Shown here piece after piece: positions 42,827-53,365 of a stretch of 64,000 nt of DNA. The stretch is from Porphyromonadaceae bacterium. Its GTDB lineage: Bacteria > Bacteroidota > Bacteroidia > Bacteroidales > Dysgonomonadaceae. Below the pieces are notes generated by a model. That model did not search any database, had not been told where the DNA came from, and saw only the letters and a program-made list of their open reading frames with translations. Positions within the stretch are counted from its first letter, which is position 1. Each line of letters starts with the position of its first letter. The stretch is from positions 225,862 through 289,861 of the forward strand of contig JAJFTO010000017.1 in the NCBI GenBank assembly GCA_021372865.1, given 5' to 3'. The position numbers and the translations under genes are program-made.

Positions 42827-45800
42827 TTAGCCCAGATTTGCCAGGAGGAACTTCCTGATCTCTTCCGGCTTCACATTTTTCCGCTGTGCATAGTCGATCA
42901 TCTGCTCTTCGCTGATTTCACCGACTGAAAAATATTTCGACTCGGGATGTGCAAAAAAGAGCCCGCTCACCGATGCATTGGGATACATCACGCCATTCTC
43001 AGTGAGAGAAATACCTATTTCTTCTGTCGAGAGGAGCTTGTGCAGCAGGAAATTGGTGGTCTGATCGGGAATGGAGGGGTAACCCACAGCAGGACGTATA
43101 CCCTGGTACTTCACCGCAAACAATTCCGCCACAGAGAGTTGTTCATCGGCAGCATAGCCCCAGTAGTCGCGGCGTACCCTTTCATGCACCCACTCAGTAG
43201 CCGTTTCCGCCAGTCGGTCGAGCAACGATTTCATCAGCAGAGCGGAATAATCGTCGCCCTCTTCCTCATACCGATGGATCTGTTCATCGGCACCGGCACC
43301 GGCTGTTACTGCGAAAGCACCCATATAATCCTTCTTACCCGACTTCCTGGAAGCAACGAAATCGCTCAGACAAAAATATTCGTTGTTGTCAGTCTTCTTC
43401 TGCTGCCGTAGAAAGGGGAACGGCATTTCCCCGATGAAGATGGTGTCATTTTCGCTGTATGCTTCATACAGTCCGAAGACCGCTTTCACGTAATCTACCT
43501 CTGTATCCGCGAAACGCTGCAACATATTCTGTGCATCACGATACAACCTGGCAGCTTCCTCCGCTTTTTCCTGTTCATCATCGCGATAGGATGATTTCCA
43601 TTTTTCATAGGCAGCCGCATCATCCCGATCAATGCGGGTGATGGTGTGAAATTTGGCCGACAGGTTCCAGGCAGGGAAAAAGAACTTCCAATCGATATAA
43701 GGTATCAACGTATCCACTGCAATCTTCTCCAGCTTCACCCGACCCATGGCTTTCGGTCGTACTGGTTCATAGCTGCTTACCATCCGGAAAGGGTTCCTGC
43801 GGGCTTCCGCCAGTGAAACCAGCTCAGTGGACTTCATGGCATGTCCTTCCCGTAGCAGTGCATATTCCTTGCGCACTTTCTGCACGTAGGCATCTTTGTT
43901 CTCTACGTTCATCAGATTGGCTACCGCCGAAGGACTTTGTGAGGCATCCTTTACGTAGACTACGGCGCCACGCTTATAACGATGTTCAATCTTCAATGCC
44001 GTATGCAGCTTGGAGGTTGTAGCGCCGCCAATCAACAGGGGCATGGCAAAGCCGGCCTTTTCCATCTCTTCGGCCATGATGCCCATCTCTTCCAGCGAGG
44101 GTGTAATCAGCCCACTCAGCCCCACGATATCTGGTTTTTCCCTGATTACCGTGTCAATGATTTTTTCGGGTGGTACCATCACCCCCAGGTCGATGATCTC
44201 GTAGTTGTTGCAAGCCAGCACGATGGATACAATATTCTTCCCTATGTCATGCACATCTCCTTTCACAGTGGCGAGCACAATCTTACCTGCTTTTTGCGAA
44301 CCACCCGAGGAGCTTTTTTCCGCTTCGATGGTAGGTTGCAGGATGGCCACTGCCTTCTTCATGGTGCGTGCTGCCTTCACTACCTGTGGAAGAAACATCT
44401 TCCCCGATCCGAAGAGGTCGCCCACCCTGTTCATTCCCTCCATCAGAGGCTTGTCGATGATATCCACAGCACGCGGATATATCTTTAGCGCCTCCGCAAG
44501 ATCTTCTTCCAGATAGTCGCCTATTCCTTTCACCAGTGCGTAACTCAGTCGTTCATCAAGCGAAAAGGCGCGCCATTCCTGTGTTTTAGCCTGTTCTGTT
44601 TCGGGAATCTTCTCATTTTTTATCTTCTCTGCATAAGCCATCAGTCGCTCCGTGGCATCGTCGCGTCTGTTCAGCACAGCATCTTCCACCAGTTCCCTCA
44701 CATCCGCGGGAATGTCTTCATAGATGACCGACTGGGAAGGATTCACAATCCCCATATCCATACCCGCCTGGATGGCGTGATAGAGAAAGACCGAGTGCAT
44801 CATCTCCCGGATGGAGTCGTTGCCGCGGAAAGAGAATGAGAGATTACTCACGCCACCGCTCACCTTGGCATACGGAAGATGCTCCTTGATCCAGCGGATG
44901 GTTTGGATATAGTCCACCCCGTAGTTCCTGTGTTCATCTATTCCAGTGGCAATGGCCAACACATTCGGGTCGAAAATGATGTCCTTGGGATCGAATCCAT
45001 TCTCAGTGAGAAGTTTGTAGGCTCTCCCGCAGATTTCGATGCGGCGTGCATAGGTATCGGCCTGTCCCGTTTCATCAAAGGCCATCACCACCACGGCAGC
45101 ACCATACTGTTGTATCTGTCGGGCCTGTTTCAGAAATTCAGTTTCGCCATTTTTCAGTGAGATAGAATTGACGATCGATTTGCCCTGCACACATTTCAAC
45201 CCCGCTTCAATTACTTCCCATTTTGACGAGTCGATCATGATGGGTACACGGGAAACATCGGGATCGGAAGCCAGCAGATTCAGGAAGCGGGTCATCTCCT
45301 CTGTACCTTCCAGCAGACCGTCATCCATGTTGATGTCGAGTACCTGTGCGCCATCCTCCACCTGCCTGCGGGCTATTTCCAGTGCCTCCTCATATTTTTT
45401 CTCCTTTATCAATCGAAGGAACCGGCGTGAGCCGGCCACGTTGCACCGCTCTCCGATATTCAGAAAATTAATCTGCGGGGAGACTTCCAGCAACTCCAGT
45501 CCCGAAAGCTGCATATATGCAGGGGGAAGGGACCTGTGGTGAGGGACACCGTTCTTTACCAGACGTGCATATTCGGCGATGTGAGCGGGTGTGGTACCGC
45601 AACATCCCCCCACAATGTTTACCAGCCCCTCGTCGATAAACTCTTTGATCTGGGCGGCCATCTTTTCCGGTGTCTCATCGTACTCACCCAGCTGATTGGG
45701 CAATCCGGCGTTGGGATAGGTACTGACATAGAAAGGTGCGATTCTTCCCAGTTCTTTCACATACGGCTTCAGCTCTGCGGCGCCCATGGAACAGTTTAAG

Positions 45801-46516
45801 CCGATGGCCAGGGGATTGGCATGACTCACGGAGGCTACAAAAGCAGCGAGTGTCTGTCCCGAAAGGGTTCGTCCTGCCCTGTCAGAGATCGTAACTGATA
45901 AGATGATGGGAGTATTCCGGCCTGTTTGGGCCGCAACCTCTTTGGCCGCAAAAATCGCTGCCTTGGCATTGAGTGTATCGAAAATGGTCTCTATCAGTAG
46001 CAGATCCACACCACCTTCTACCAGTGCCAATATCTGTTCTTTATACGCAGCCTTGAAGTCATCGAATGTGGCAGCACGGAACATCGGGTCTTCCACCCGT
46101 GGGCTCATCGAGGCAGTTTTGTTTGTCGGCCCGATAGAACCTGCAACGAAACGGGGTTTTTGAGGAGTGAGCCTTGTGTACTCATCGGCCGCTTCACGGG
46201 CTACCTTAGCGGCCACCAGATTGATTTCGGCCACCAGGTGACTCATTCCGTAGTCGTGCATGGAGATGCTGGTGGCGCTGAATGTGTTTGTTTCAATGAT
46301 GTCGGCTCCCGCTTCAAGATATTCCCTGTGGATCTGCGCGATGACGTCGGGGCGCGTGATCGAAAGCAGGTCGTTGTTCCCTTTCAGCAAAGTTTGGGAG
46401 TCTTTGAACCGCTCACCCCGGAAATCGGCCTCGGTGAGCTTATAACGCTGTATCATCGTACCCATTGCACCATCGAGTATCAGGATGCGATCGGGCATAA
46501 TCTCTTCTAATTTCAT
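42827..46516 (-). CDS. metH: cobalamin-dependent methionine synthase
   Basis: Transfers methyl from methyl-tetrahydrofolate through cobalamin to homocysteine. The 1229-aa protein has all four modules: homocysteine domain about 1-325 with zinc cysteines Cys242 (GLNCSMG) and Cys305/306 (GGCCGTT); pterin domain about 345-620 ([27 protein letters not shown]); cap and B12 domain about 650-880 with DVHDIGKN (754-761; His756 is the lower cobalt ligand) and SGLITPSL; and the AdoMet reactivation domain about 900-1229. Length is normal. The gap to the gene upstream is only 60 bp, so a riboswitch would have to lie elsewhere. Confidence 0.97.
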   Translation of the reverse strand: MKLEEIMPDRILILDGAMGTMIQRYKLTEADFRGERFKDSQTLLKGNNDLLSITRPDVIAQIHREYLEAGADIIETNTFSATSISMHDYGMSHLVAEINLVAAKVAREAADEYTRLTPQKPRFVAGSIGPTNKTASMSPRVEDPMFRAATFDDFKAAYKEQILALVEGGVDLLLIETIFDTLNAKAAIFAAKEVAAQTGRNTPIILSVTISDRAGRTLSGQTLAAFVASVSHANPLAIGLNCSMGAAELKPYVKELGRIAPFYVSTYPNAGLPNQLGEYDETPEKMAAQIKEFIDEGLVNIVGGCCGTTPAHIAEYARLVKNGVPHHRSLPPAYMQLSGLELLEVSPQINFLNIGERCNVAGSRRFLRLIKEKKYEEALEIARRQVEDGAQVLDINMDDGLLEGTEEMTRFLNLLASDPDVSRVPIMIDSSKWEVIEAGLKCVQGKSIVNSISLKNGETEFLKQARQIQQYGAAVVVMAFDETGQADTYARRIEICGRAYKLLTENGFDPKDIIFDPNVLAIATGIDEHRNYGVDYIQTIRWIKEHLPYAKVSGGVSNLSFSFRGNDSIREMMHSVFLYHAIQAGMDMGIVNPSQSVIYEDIPADVRELVEDAVLNRRDDATERLMAYAEKIKNEKIPETEQAKTQEWRAFSLDERLSYALVKGIGDYLEEDLAEALKIYPRAVDIIDKPLMEGMNRVGDLFGSGKMFLPQVVKAARTMKKAVAILQPTIEAEKSSSGGSQKAGKIVLATVKGDVHDIGKNIVSIVLACNNYEIIDLGVMVPPEKIIDTVIREKPDIVGLSGLITPSLEEMGIMAEEMEKAGFAMPLLIGGATTSKLHTALKIEHRYKRGAVVYVKDASQSPSAVANLMNVENKDAYVQKVRKEYALLREGHAMKSTELVSLAEARRNPFRMVSSYEPVRPKAMGRVKLEKIAVDTLIPYIDWKFFFPAWNLSAKFHTITRIDRDDAAAYEKWKSSYRDDEQEKAEEAARLYRDAQNMLQRFADTEVDYVKAVFGLYEAYSENDTIFIGEMPFPFLRQQKKTDNNEYFCLSDFVASRKSGKKDYMGAFAVTAGAGADEQIHRYEEEGDDYSALLMKSLLDRLAETATEWVHERVRRDYWGYAADEQLSVAELFAVKYQGIRPAVGYPSIPDQTTNFLLHKLLSTEEIGISLTENGVMYPNASVSGLFFAHPESKYFSVGEISEEQMIDYAQRKNVKPEEIRKFLLANLG

Positions 46517-46576
46517 TTTGTTTGTTCTCTCAATTTATTATTTCGCTCAAAAATAATCAATAAAATTGATCTTCAG

Positions 46577-47518
46577 CTATGATTCGGCTTTTAGGCGTAT
46601 GTGTTCGAACCGCAATTTCAATACGAACCTTCTCAGCCAGACCACGATCCAGGCAATGACGAACCTTACCCCCAGTATCCACCAGATAGAGACACCCAGC
46701 GCCACAAACAGAAGGTTGTCTTCCAGAACAGAGTGCGAGACAGCAAGATGGTAATTCAGCAGACTGGCATCAGTTTTGGTGACTTTTCCCTCTTTCAGCT
46801 GATCCATCATCAATGCACCACCATAAGCCAAGCCCACGATATATCCGATGAGCCACAGAAAAGCGGTACTTACCGGCAATCCGAAGAAACGGAGGAGAGG
46901 CTCTACAGCCCTGCTCAGCTTCGGAATCAGCTGGTAGGCCTCAAGCAGGTTGTATAACAAATTTAAGGTAAAAACAATCACAACAATCAACAAGGCAATA
47001 TTCAACGAGCTTTTCAGCCAGAGCAGCAGCACGTCGGCTACCGATGTCATGACAACCAGGTCTGTCTGTGCAAAGATGGGCATTCCCATTTCCCTGGGCA
47101 GGATCAGGTTCAATATAATACCCGTAAAAATGCTCGTCACAATACGCAAAACGGTCATTGCCCTGAATGAAGTCCCTGTCTTGGCCTGTATGGCGCTTTC
47201 CACCGGCAGATTGTGCGATATCTGACACATCAGCGCGAGGATGGTCAGTTCTCGCAGGGTAATAGGCATGGACGTGATGATTGCCAGGGGAGCGTAGAGC
47301 GGCAGAAAAATACTGGTGATAAAGATGATGGCCGTACTTCCCGGCAATCCCATGTAGACAAAAACAGGATCCAGAATATCAGCCACGAAAGTCAGCACGC
47401 CGTAATAATCCATAAAGCGTACCAGCAGTGAGATGGGTAAAATGATTTTTAGCAGCCATATGGCAGTATGTGCCGATTTTTTAAATGCACGGAGGATAAT
47501 GTTGTGCAAAAATTGCAT
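46577..47518 (-). CDS. nucleoside-recognition (Gate) domain membrane protein
   Basis: A 313-aa integral membrane protein with about eight helices. It carries two Gate/nucleoside-recognition-like halves, similar to SpmA/SpmB or concentrative nucleoside transporters (IWLLKIILPISLLVRFMDYYG and PVSTAFLWLIGYIVGLAYGGA segments). The substrate cannot be told from sequence. It is on the metH strand, 60 bp upstream of metH, so co-transcription is possible. Confidence 0.75.
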   Translation of the reverse strand: MQFLHNIILRAFKKSAHTAIWLLKIILPISLLVRFMDYYGVLTFVADILDPVFVYMGLPGSTAIIFITSIFLPLYAPLAIITSMPITLRELTILALMCQISHNLPVESAIQAKTGTSFRAMTVLRIVTSIFTGIILNLILPREMGMPIFAQTDLVVMTSVADVLLLWLKSSLNIALLIVVIVFTLNLLYNLLEAYQLIPKLSRAVEPLLRFFGLPVSTAFLWLIGYIVGLAYGGALMMDQLKEGKVTKTDASLLNYHLAVSHSVLEDNLLFVALGVSIWWILGVRFVIAWIVVWLRRFVLKLRFEHIRLKAES

Positions 47519-47564
47519 AGTGCAACGTTTTGAAATGTTGTAAACCTAAAACAGCAATCTAAAA

Positions 47565-48020
47565 TTACTTTTTAAACATGCGATCCATGTCGCGTTTGTC
47601 TTCTTTCTCTTTCAACGACTGACGCTTGTCGTACTCTTTTTTCCCTTTTGCCACGGCAATTACCAGCTTGGCCAATCCCTTTTCGTTGATGAATAACCGG
47701 ACCGGTATGATGGTGAATCCAGTCTCACGGGTCAGCCGTAAAAGTTTTTGCAGCTCTTTCTTGTTGAGCAGCAGCTTGCGGTCTCGGCGGGCATTGTGGT
47801 TGTTATAGGTACCGTAGAAATATTCGGAAATATTCATATTGCGGACCCACAGCTCACCCTTTTCAAAAAAACAGTAGGTATCAACCAGGCTTGCCTTACC
47901 CTGCCGGAGCGATTTGATTTCAGTCCCAGTCAGTACGATGCCTGCCGTATAGATATCCAAAAGTTCGTAATCGAACGTGGCACGTTTATTTTTTATGTTG
48001 ATGGCTGTTTGTTGCATCAT
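47565..48020 (-). CDS. smpB: tmRNA-binding protein SmpB
   Basis: Partner of tmRNA in rescue of stalled ribosomes. The 151-aa protein has [26 protein letters not shown] N-terminus (motif [16 protein letters not shown]), VRNMNISEY near 60 and the C-terminal [17 protein letters not shown] tail. The start overlaps the Yip1-like stop by 3-4 bp; the first of two Met codons is taken. The ssrA gene itself was not found in the window. Confidence 0.96.
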   Translation of the reverse strand: MMQQTAINIKNKRATFDYELLDIYTAGIVLTGTEIKSLRQGKASLVDTYCFFEKGELWVRNMNISEYFYGTYNNHNARRDRKLLLNKKELQKLLRLTRETGFTIIPVRLFINEKGLAKLVIAVAKGKKEYDKRQSLKEKEDKRDMDRMFKK

Positions 48021-48568
48021 TTCATCAAATATGTAAACACTCCCCTGATCAGCGACGGTATCACGATGATAAGAGCCGAAGCGAAAAGGGTGAAATTAAG
48101 ACGATTCACAACCGGCACCTTCAGGTAATACGTCGCACCTGCCTGCACAATATAAAAAGTGTAGAGAGAAAGCAACCAGAGTATAAAAAAATCGGGAAGG
48201 AAAGGAATTATCATGTACAACAGGTAAATCATCACCGAAGCATATCCTGTAAAAATCCGATATGAAATCGAGTCTTTAACGAGACCGAAGCGGGCTGCAG
48301 TCTCATTCAAAGCATAGGAGACAATATAAAATCCACCATACAGAGCCACAATTGTGACAATGGTATTTTTTAGTGCCCCCGGCAATCCGCCTTCACGGGC
48401 AAACCACAATCCTCCCACAAAAGTCGCCAAAGCGATTATTCCGATTAAAGGATGAAGAAAGCGGTCAGTAAAGCTGTTCAGGCTTCTCTCCTCCTTTGTG
48501 ATTTCTTTCCATGCAGTTGGGGAAGCGACTATTAATTGTACAATTGTAACAAAAATATCTCTCCACAT
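48017..48568 (-). CDS. Yip1-family membrane protein
   Basis: A 183-aa protein with about five membrane helices (around 33-53, 66-88, 105-125, 126-145, 157-178) and a short N-terminal amphipathic stretch, fitting the bacterial Yip1/DUF1282 group ([16 protein letters not shown]). Function unknown. It is coupled to smpB by an ATGA overlap. A -7 box TACCTTTG (48589-48596, minus) precedes it, without a good -33. Confidence 0.78.
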   Translation of the reverse strand: MWRDIFVTIVQLIVASPTAWKEITKEERSLNSFTDRFLHPLIGIIALATFVGGLWFAREGGLPGALKNTIVTIVALYGGFYIVSYALNETAARFGLVKDSISYRIFTGYASVMIYLLYMIIPFLPDFFILWLLSLYTFYIVQAGATYYLKVPVVNRLNFTLFASALIIVIPSLIRGVFTYLMK

Positions 48569-48632
48569 TATCTTTTTATTTTGGATTGCAAAGGTAATGA
48601 ATTCCTCTTAATTAAGGGAATAAGAGAGAGAT

Positions 48633-48660
48633 AAAAAAAGCAGCCCCAATGAGGGCTGCC
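48633..48660 (-). terminator. terminator of the ECF sigma operon
   Basis: On the minus strand GGCAGCCC-TCATT-GGGGCTGC is followed by seven T. It lies about 26 bp after the stop of the 251-aa lipoprotein gene. Confidence 0.88.
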
Positions 48661-48685
48661 ATTTGATTGATAAATTGTGTGAAAG

Positions 48686-49441
48686 TCAATTACCCCTTAC
48701 CGTCATCCGGTAGACCGGTGATTCTACGATCTGGTTGTTTCCTTTCACATAGTATTTAAAATTAATTTTCAATTCTTTGGTATTTGTCGTACTCGTTCCT
48801 TCGTACATGGCCCGCAAATCGGACATGTTCAATGCGATGAGATCGGATTTCGTACTCACTGTGGTCCCTTCAGGGGTCCCCCCTATAGTCAGATCCATCA
48901 CGATGGTAATCTCATTGTCTGTGGCTGCGGGATCTTCGGTATAATAGAAATTCACCACGGCAGACTCACCCTTTTTGGCTTCGTACGCGTACTGAAAAAT
49001 CCAATTATCTCCTAAATAGAGGTCGTCTCCGGCATAAAAAGGCGGATCAATGGCTACAAATTTTGCGGGGGTCTCCACCACCGGCGGTTGCTGATCTATG
49101 TGTAAAGAGACGGAGCTTACTGTCACCGGCTCACTGGAAATGATCACGTTGTCGGCATTGACCACTTCGGTCGAGGATGCGCCCACACGCACGGGTGTAG
49201 TTCCCCGCTCCTCAGTCCAACTATACTGGAAGAGCTGCAATGTTCCAGGGAACATCAGTTGCATTTGCGACGAAGTAATAAAGCGTCCCGAGAGTGTTCT
49301 GCCGTAGACATTGCCTGTTGCATAATCTTCAGCAATATACGCCACGGAAGTCTCTTCGTAATTCCGGCTTCCCTCTTCAAGGCAGGACGTCAGTAAAAGA
49401 GTCATGCTGATCATTCCAAACAATAAAATTGTTTTCTTCAT
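48686..49441 (-). CDS. lipoprotein of unknown function in the ECF sigma operon
   Basis: A 251-aa lipoprotein (MKKTILLFGMISMTLLLTSC, Cys20). The mature part is beta-rich with two likely domains: about 30-110 (GNVYGRTLSGRFITSSQM) and about 115-250 (a NigD-like overall look, but no diagnostic motif). I do not recognise a family with confidence. Third gene after the sigma factor and barrel-fusion genes, 18 bp after the latter, and followed by a terminator. Confidence 0.72.
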   Translation of the reverse strand: MKKTILLFGMISMTLLLTSCLEEGSRNYEETSVAYIAEDYATGNVYGRTLSGRFITSSQMQLMFPGTLQLFQYSWTEERGTTPVRVGASSTEVVNADNVIISSEPVTVSSVSLHIDQQPPVVETPAKFVAIDPPFYAGDDLYLGDNWIFQYAYEAKKGESAVVNFYYTEDPAATDNEITIVMDLTIGGTPEGTTVSTKSDLIALNMSDLRAMYEGTSTTNTKELKINFKYYVKGNNQIVESPVYRMTVRGN

Positions 49442-49459
49442 TTTGTTTTTATTTTGTGA

Positions 49460-50770
49460 TTATTTAAATTCATATCTCAGACCTACATTCAGATCCATCA
49501 CGATCTTACTGTCGGAATAGATGGTTTTGTATTGATTGTTCGCATCGAAGTAATAGGCTCCTCCAATCTTGCCGTACAATTTTAAATTTTGCCAGACAGG
49601 ATAAGAAACGCCCAAACCGGCATTGACAGAAATTTGCGGATTACGTTGCGAGATCTTTGTGATTTCCTCTTCAGAAGATATATTCAATTCAGTAGATTTT
49701 TGTTCTCCTGTTCTCCTGTACTCACCATACACATCTTTTTCAAACATACCTCCCACAGAAGCATACACATCCAGCCTTTTGAGTGAAAAAAGATTATAAT
49801 TCACATTCAGGGGAATGCCCAAATAATGTAAATGCTGGCTCTCCTGTACCTGAAAATTGGTGCCGGAATTTCTTACTTTTGAAGAGAGGTAGGTATAGAG
49901 GAACCCTGTTTCCAGGGAGAGGTTATCGAAGAGTGATTTGGACACCGTAATACCAAAAGAAACAGGCTGATCGTGTTCCATCTCAGAAACATTTCCGGCC
50001 GTATTATTTGTGGTAAGCATCATCCTGGAATCACCCAATTGAGAATTGTTTTCAGTAAGCTGGGCTGAACGCAGTGTCATGGGTGTATTAACCGTTTGCT
50101 GAAAAGGAGCAAGACCACCGCGACCGTTCATCGCCAAAATGATCGGTTCCTTACGTATTTGTTCCGGTTCTTCTTCGTTAATCAGACCGGCCTGTTCTTC
50201 ACCCACGGCGATATACACCTCACTGCCTGTTTCTCCGATCAGAGACGATGTAAGTTGGCGTTTAATCTGTTCCAGGATGGAGGGAAAATCGTCATCGGTA
50301 ATGTTCCTTTTCACGTCAACCAGTAGTATTCGTCCGCCTTGCAACATGTTCCCTATTCTTGCAGGTATTACGTTTGCAATGAGATTGTTTTTTCCCTGTT
50401 TCCTATAACCGGGAATTGTATGAATGGTAGCGGGGGAAGTGGGGGTTGCAGCAATATCCTCATGCGCTGGCACTTCATCCTTTGGTATTCCGTGATACTG
50501 AGATTCCGTATGGGAGACCGATGATTCCGATTCCGAAATAAGCGGCGTAATTATATCTGCAGTCGGTCTGAAAAAGAATAACCCTCCCACGAGCAGGATT
50601 ACTGCGGCGGCAGCCGAAACAGCATACCACCGACGGCGAACAGTCCGGTGCATTGTCCGGGCAGCATTCAGCGACTGCTCCAACCGATCCCATCCATCAG
50701 ACGGTATCGGAACCCGGTAATCGCTGAATTTCGATTGTAACTCTCTTCTTATCTCGTTATCTCTGTTCAT
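49460..50770 (-). CDS. inner-membrane/outer-membrane-barrel fusion, candidate anti-sigma factor
   Basis: A 436-aa protein in three parts: a cytoplasmic N-terminus about 1-45 (RRELQSKFSDYRVPIPSDGWDRL-type, common in Bacteroidota sigma-linked proteins), one membrane helix about 48-67 (WYAVSAAAAVILLVGGLFFF), and after a long linker a C-terminal beta-barrel about 270-436 (FGITVSKSLFDNLSLETGFLY, GIPLNVNYNLFSLKRLDVYASVGG, VGLRYEFK end). Both a plasma-membrane helix and an outer-membrane barrel in one chain imply it spans the periplasm or is processed. The start overlaps the sigma gene by 14 bp. A role in holding the sigma factor is an inference. Confidence 0.78.
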   Translation of the reverse strand: MNRDNEIRRELQSKFSDYRVPIPSDGWDRLEQSLNAARTMHRTVRRRWYAVSAAAAVILLVGGLFFFRPTADIITPLISESESSVSHTESQYHGIPKDEVPAHEDIAATPTSPATIHTIPGYRKQGKNNLIANVIPARIGNMLQGGRILLVDVKRNITDDDFPSILEQIKRQLTSSLIGETGSEVYIAVGEEQAGLINEEEPEQIRKEPIILAMNGRGGLAPFQQTVNTPMTLRSAQLTENNSQLGDSRMMLTTNNTAGNVSEMEHDQPVSFGITVSKSLFDNLSLETGFLYTYLSSKVRNSGTNFQVQESQHLHYLGIPLNVNYNLFSLKRLDVYASVGGMFEKDVYGEYRRTGEQKSTELNISSEEEITKISQRNPQISVNAGLGVSYPVWQNLKLYGKIGGAYYFDANNQYKTIYSDSKIVMDLNVGLRYEFK

Positions 50771-51338
50771 TGTACTTACCGTTGTAATGATGAAGGATGG
50801 TGCTGATTTTGTTCTTTAACATTTTCTTTGCTCTGAAAAACTGGGAACGCGAAGCTGCTTCTTTGATACCCAGCATTTGTGCAATCTCTCTGTGCGACAA
50901 TTCCTCGAAAATAAAAAGGTTGAAAACTATTCTGTATCCAGGCGGGAGGTCTCTGATCATTTCCATGACCTCTTCACGTGGGATATTTTCTATGTCGAGT
51001 AAATCATCGGGCTCACCGTTATTTTCTGTTTCATTAGCCATTTGGTAGCTATACTCTTCCAGAAAGCGGTTTTTCTGCTTTTCTTTCCGGAAATTTTCCA
51101 GTGCCAGATTTACAAAAATTCGTCTCAGCCAACCTTCAAAAGAACCCTTGCCCGAATACGAGCCTATTTGCGTAAAAATACGGATGAACCCATCGTGCAA
51201 CAGATCGAGGGCCGCTTCTTCCTCCTTGCAATAACGCATGCACACGGCCATCATTACAGGAGCATACCGCTCGTATAATGCTTGCTGGGCATTACGGTCC
51301 TGTTTCTTACATGCTATTATCAGTTGCGAATCATCCAT
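50757..51338 (-). CDS. ECF RNA polymerase sigma factor
   Basis: A 193-aa sigma-70-family factor with region 2 (LLHDGFIRIFTQIGSYSGKGSFEGWLRRI-type, core FEGWLRRIFVNLAL) and region 4 (LPPGYRIVFNLF, SHREIAQMLGIKEAASRSQ helix-turn-helix). No region 3, as usual for ECF. First gene of an operon with the barrel fusion and a lipoprotein, which are its likely membrane regulator and output. Start ATG 51338 behind a consensus-like promoter. Confidence 0.94.
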   Translation of the reverse strand: MDDSQLIIACKKQDRNAQQALYERYAPVMMAVCMRYCKEEEAALDLLHDGFIRIFTQIGSYSGKGSFEGWLRRIFVNLALENFRKEKQKNRFLEEYSYQMANETENNGEPDDLLDIENIPREEVMEMIRDLPPGYRIVFNLFIFEELSHREIAQMLGIKEAASRSQFFRAKKMLKNKISTILHHYNGKYNEQR

Positions 51339-51467
51339 TCTTATCGCAGTTCAAATGATAGATGACAAAAGAATAAAAATGTTGCATCAGATCAACAGTT
51401 TTTATCTGTATTTATCTTTTTTTAAGCAAAAACAAATACAATCACATTGTCAATATATTTCACCAAT

Positions 51468-51499
51468 CAAATATACTATCAGCCTTAAAATAAACCAAG
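51468..51499 (-). promoter_or_regulatory. promoter of the ECF sigma operon
   Basis: Minus strand CTTG (51499-51496), 20-bp spacer, TATATTTG (51475-51468), close to the housekeeping consensus. It leaves a leader of about 125 nt before the sigma ATG. Confidence 0.62.
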
Positions 51500-51529
51500 T
51501 GAAATTAATTAAGAATGTGTAATTTTATA

Positions 51530-51560
51530 TTGCAGTATAACTGTTTTTTACTTATTTTTG
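51530..51560 (+). promoter_or_regulatory. promoter of the sppA operon
   Basis: TTG (51530-51532), 20-bp spacer, TATTTTTG (51553-51560), matching TAnnTTTG. It is 28 bp before the sppA ATG and divergent from the sigma operon promoter. Confidence 0.65.
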
Positions 51561-51588
51561 TCCAACCAATACACTAAAAGTCCTCCTT

Positions 51589-53364
51589 ATGAAAGATTTT
51601 ATAAAAATCATGCTCGCCTCAGCCGTAGGATTTCTTATTGCTCAAGTGATCCTCTCTCTCATTGCCATGTTACTGTTTTTCGGGATGATGGGGTCGGTTC
51701 TCAGCACGGTGACATCTGAGAAGTTTGTACTTCAGGAAAATTCCGTGTTAAATCTACGTTTGGACGGTACCATCGCCGAACGAACACCGGAAGAGGATCC
51801 CTTCACGTCGATGATTGGGGACGACTACCCTTCCGTCACGGGACTAAACGATATTGTGGCCGCTATCCGTAAAGCGAAAAATGAGGATAAAATAAAAGGG
51901 ATTTACCTGGATTCCCGCAATCTTTCTGCCTCAATGGCTACCCTGGCAGAGATCCGTCAGGAGCTGGCCAGTTTCAAGGAAAGCGGTAAGTTTATTGTAT
52001 CCTATGCTGACACCTATACACAGGGTGGCTATTACCTCGCTTCGGTGGCCGATAAGGTAGCCATTAACCCGCAGGGGATGCTCGATCTGCACGGATTGGC
52101 CTCCACCCCACTCTTTTTCAAGGATGCCCTGGACAAGCTGGGCATTGAAATGCAGATTTTCAAGGTTGGAACTTATAAATCGGCCGTGGAACCCTTCACA
52201 CAAAATGAAATGAGTGAAGCCAACAGAATGCAGGTAGCTTCTTATCTGAACGATGCCTGGAGTTTCCTGCGACAGGATATTGCAGCGTCACGTTCCCTCA
52301 CCGGTGTGGCCGTAGATTCACTGGCCAACGCAATGCCCATGTTACAGTCTACCGATTATCTGATTTCTGCAAACCTTGTAGATACTCTGCTGTATGAAAC
52401 CGAAATGAAGGATTATTTGAGAACCCTGATGGATATCGAAAAAGAGAATAAAATTCCTTCTGTCACAGTAGATGAGATGAAATCTGTAAATACAAAGCCT
52501 GTAAAGAAGACCGACAACACGATCGCCCTCCTCTATGCCAGTGGCAACATTGTTTCGGGAAATGGTTCAATGGAAATACAGGACAAGTATATGGTGGATC
52601 AGATCGAAAAGCTGAGAAAAGATAAAGAAGTGAAAGCAGTGGTGTTCCGCATCAACTCCGGCGGAGGCAGTGCATATGCATCAGAGCAAATTTGGAAAGC
52701 AATAAGCTCCCTGAAGGAGGAGAAACCGGTGGTTGTTTCCATGGGAGATCTGGCTGCTTCGGGAGGTTATTATATTGCCTGCAATGCAACCAAAATTGTG
52801 GCGCAACCCACTACACTCACAGGCTCCATCGGCATATTCGGAATGTTCCCTAATATGGAAGGCACTTCCAAAAAAATCGGAATCCACACCGATGAGGTGA
52901 AAACCCACGAATTTGCCGATTTCGGGAACATTACGCGTCCCGTGAGCACAAGAGAAGGAGAGATGCTTCAAGCCTATATTGAGAAGGGATACGACCTTTT
53001 TCTCACCCGCTGCGCCGAGGGGCGCAATATGCCGAAAGATTCCATGGCGCTATATGCTGAGGGACGTGTGTGGACAGGAAATCAGGCAAAAGAGATCGGC
53101 CTCGTCGATGAACTGGGCGGAATTGAAAAGGCCATCGAAACAGCCGCAGAACTGGCCAACCTTGGTAAAAGTTATGTCATCTTTGAATACCCGAAGATGC
53201 GCTCGCGCATCGATGAACTGCTGAAACCGGCCAAGGAAGAGTTGGCTGCACGTACATTGAAAGAGTACCTGGGTGATAGCTATGCGTTATTCACGATTTT
53301 GAAAGATTTGAAAGAACAGGATTATGTTCAGGCTCGAATTCCTTTCGACCTGAATATCAAATAA
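51589..53364 (+). CDS. sppA: signal peptide peptidase SppA, 67K type
   Basis: Membrane-anchored Ser/Lys protease that degrades released signal peptides. The 591-aa protein is the long form with two tandem S49 domains: an N-terminal membrane helix about 8-30; domain 1 with GTYKSAVEPFT near residue 200 carrying the catalytic Lys; domain 2 with RINSGGGSAYASE near 355 and GDLAASGGYYIAC near 385 carrying the catalytic Ser. Both halves of the dyad are in one chain, as in E. coli SppA. First gene of sppA-lpxK-pnp-thiL. Confidence 0.94.
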   Translation: MKDFIKIMLASAVGFLIAQVILSLIAMLLFFGMMGSVLSTVTSEKFVLQENSVLNLRLDGTIAERTPEEDPFTSMIGDDYPSVTGLNDIVAAIRKAKNEDKIKGIYLDSRNLSASMATLAEIRQELASFKESGKFIVSYADTYTQGGYYLASVADKVAINPQGMLDLHGLASTPLFFKDALDKLGIEMQIFKVGTYKSAVEPFTQNEMSEANRMQVASYLNDAWSFLRQDIAASRSLTGVAVDSLANAMPMLQSTDYLISANLVDTLLYETEMKDYLRTLMDIEKENKIPSVTVDEMKSVNTKPVKKTDNTIALLYASGNIVSGNGSMEIQDKYMVDQIEKLRKDKEVKAVVFRINSGGGSAYASEQIWKAISSLKEEKPVVVSMGDLAASGGYYIACNATKIVAQPTTLTGSIGIFGMFPNMEGTSKKIGIHTDEVKTHEFADFGNITRPVSTREGEMLQAYIEKGYDLFLTRCAEGRNMPKDSMALYAEGRVWTGNQAKEIGLVDELGGIEKAIETAAELANLGKSYVIFEYPKMRSRIDELLKPAKEELAARTLKEYLGDSYALFTILKDLKEQDYVQARIPFDLNIK

Positions 53365-53365
53365 A

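Noticed and set aside
43982..44488. Plus-strand frame of 168 codons within metH
   Set aside because: Shadow of the conserved B12 and cap domains of MetH.
46517..46576. Cobalamin or SAM riboswitch before metH
   Set aside because: Only 60 bp separate metH from the gene upstream, and no conserved riboswitch box is visible there.
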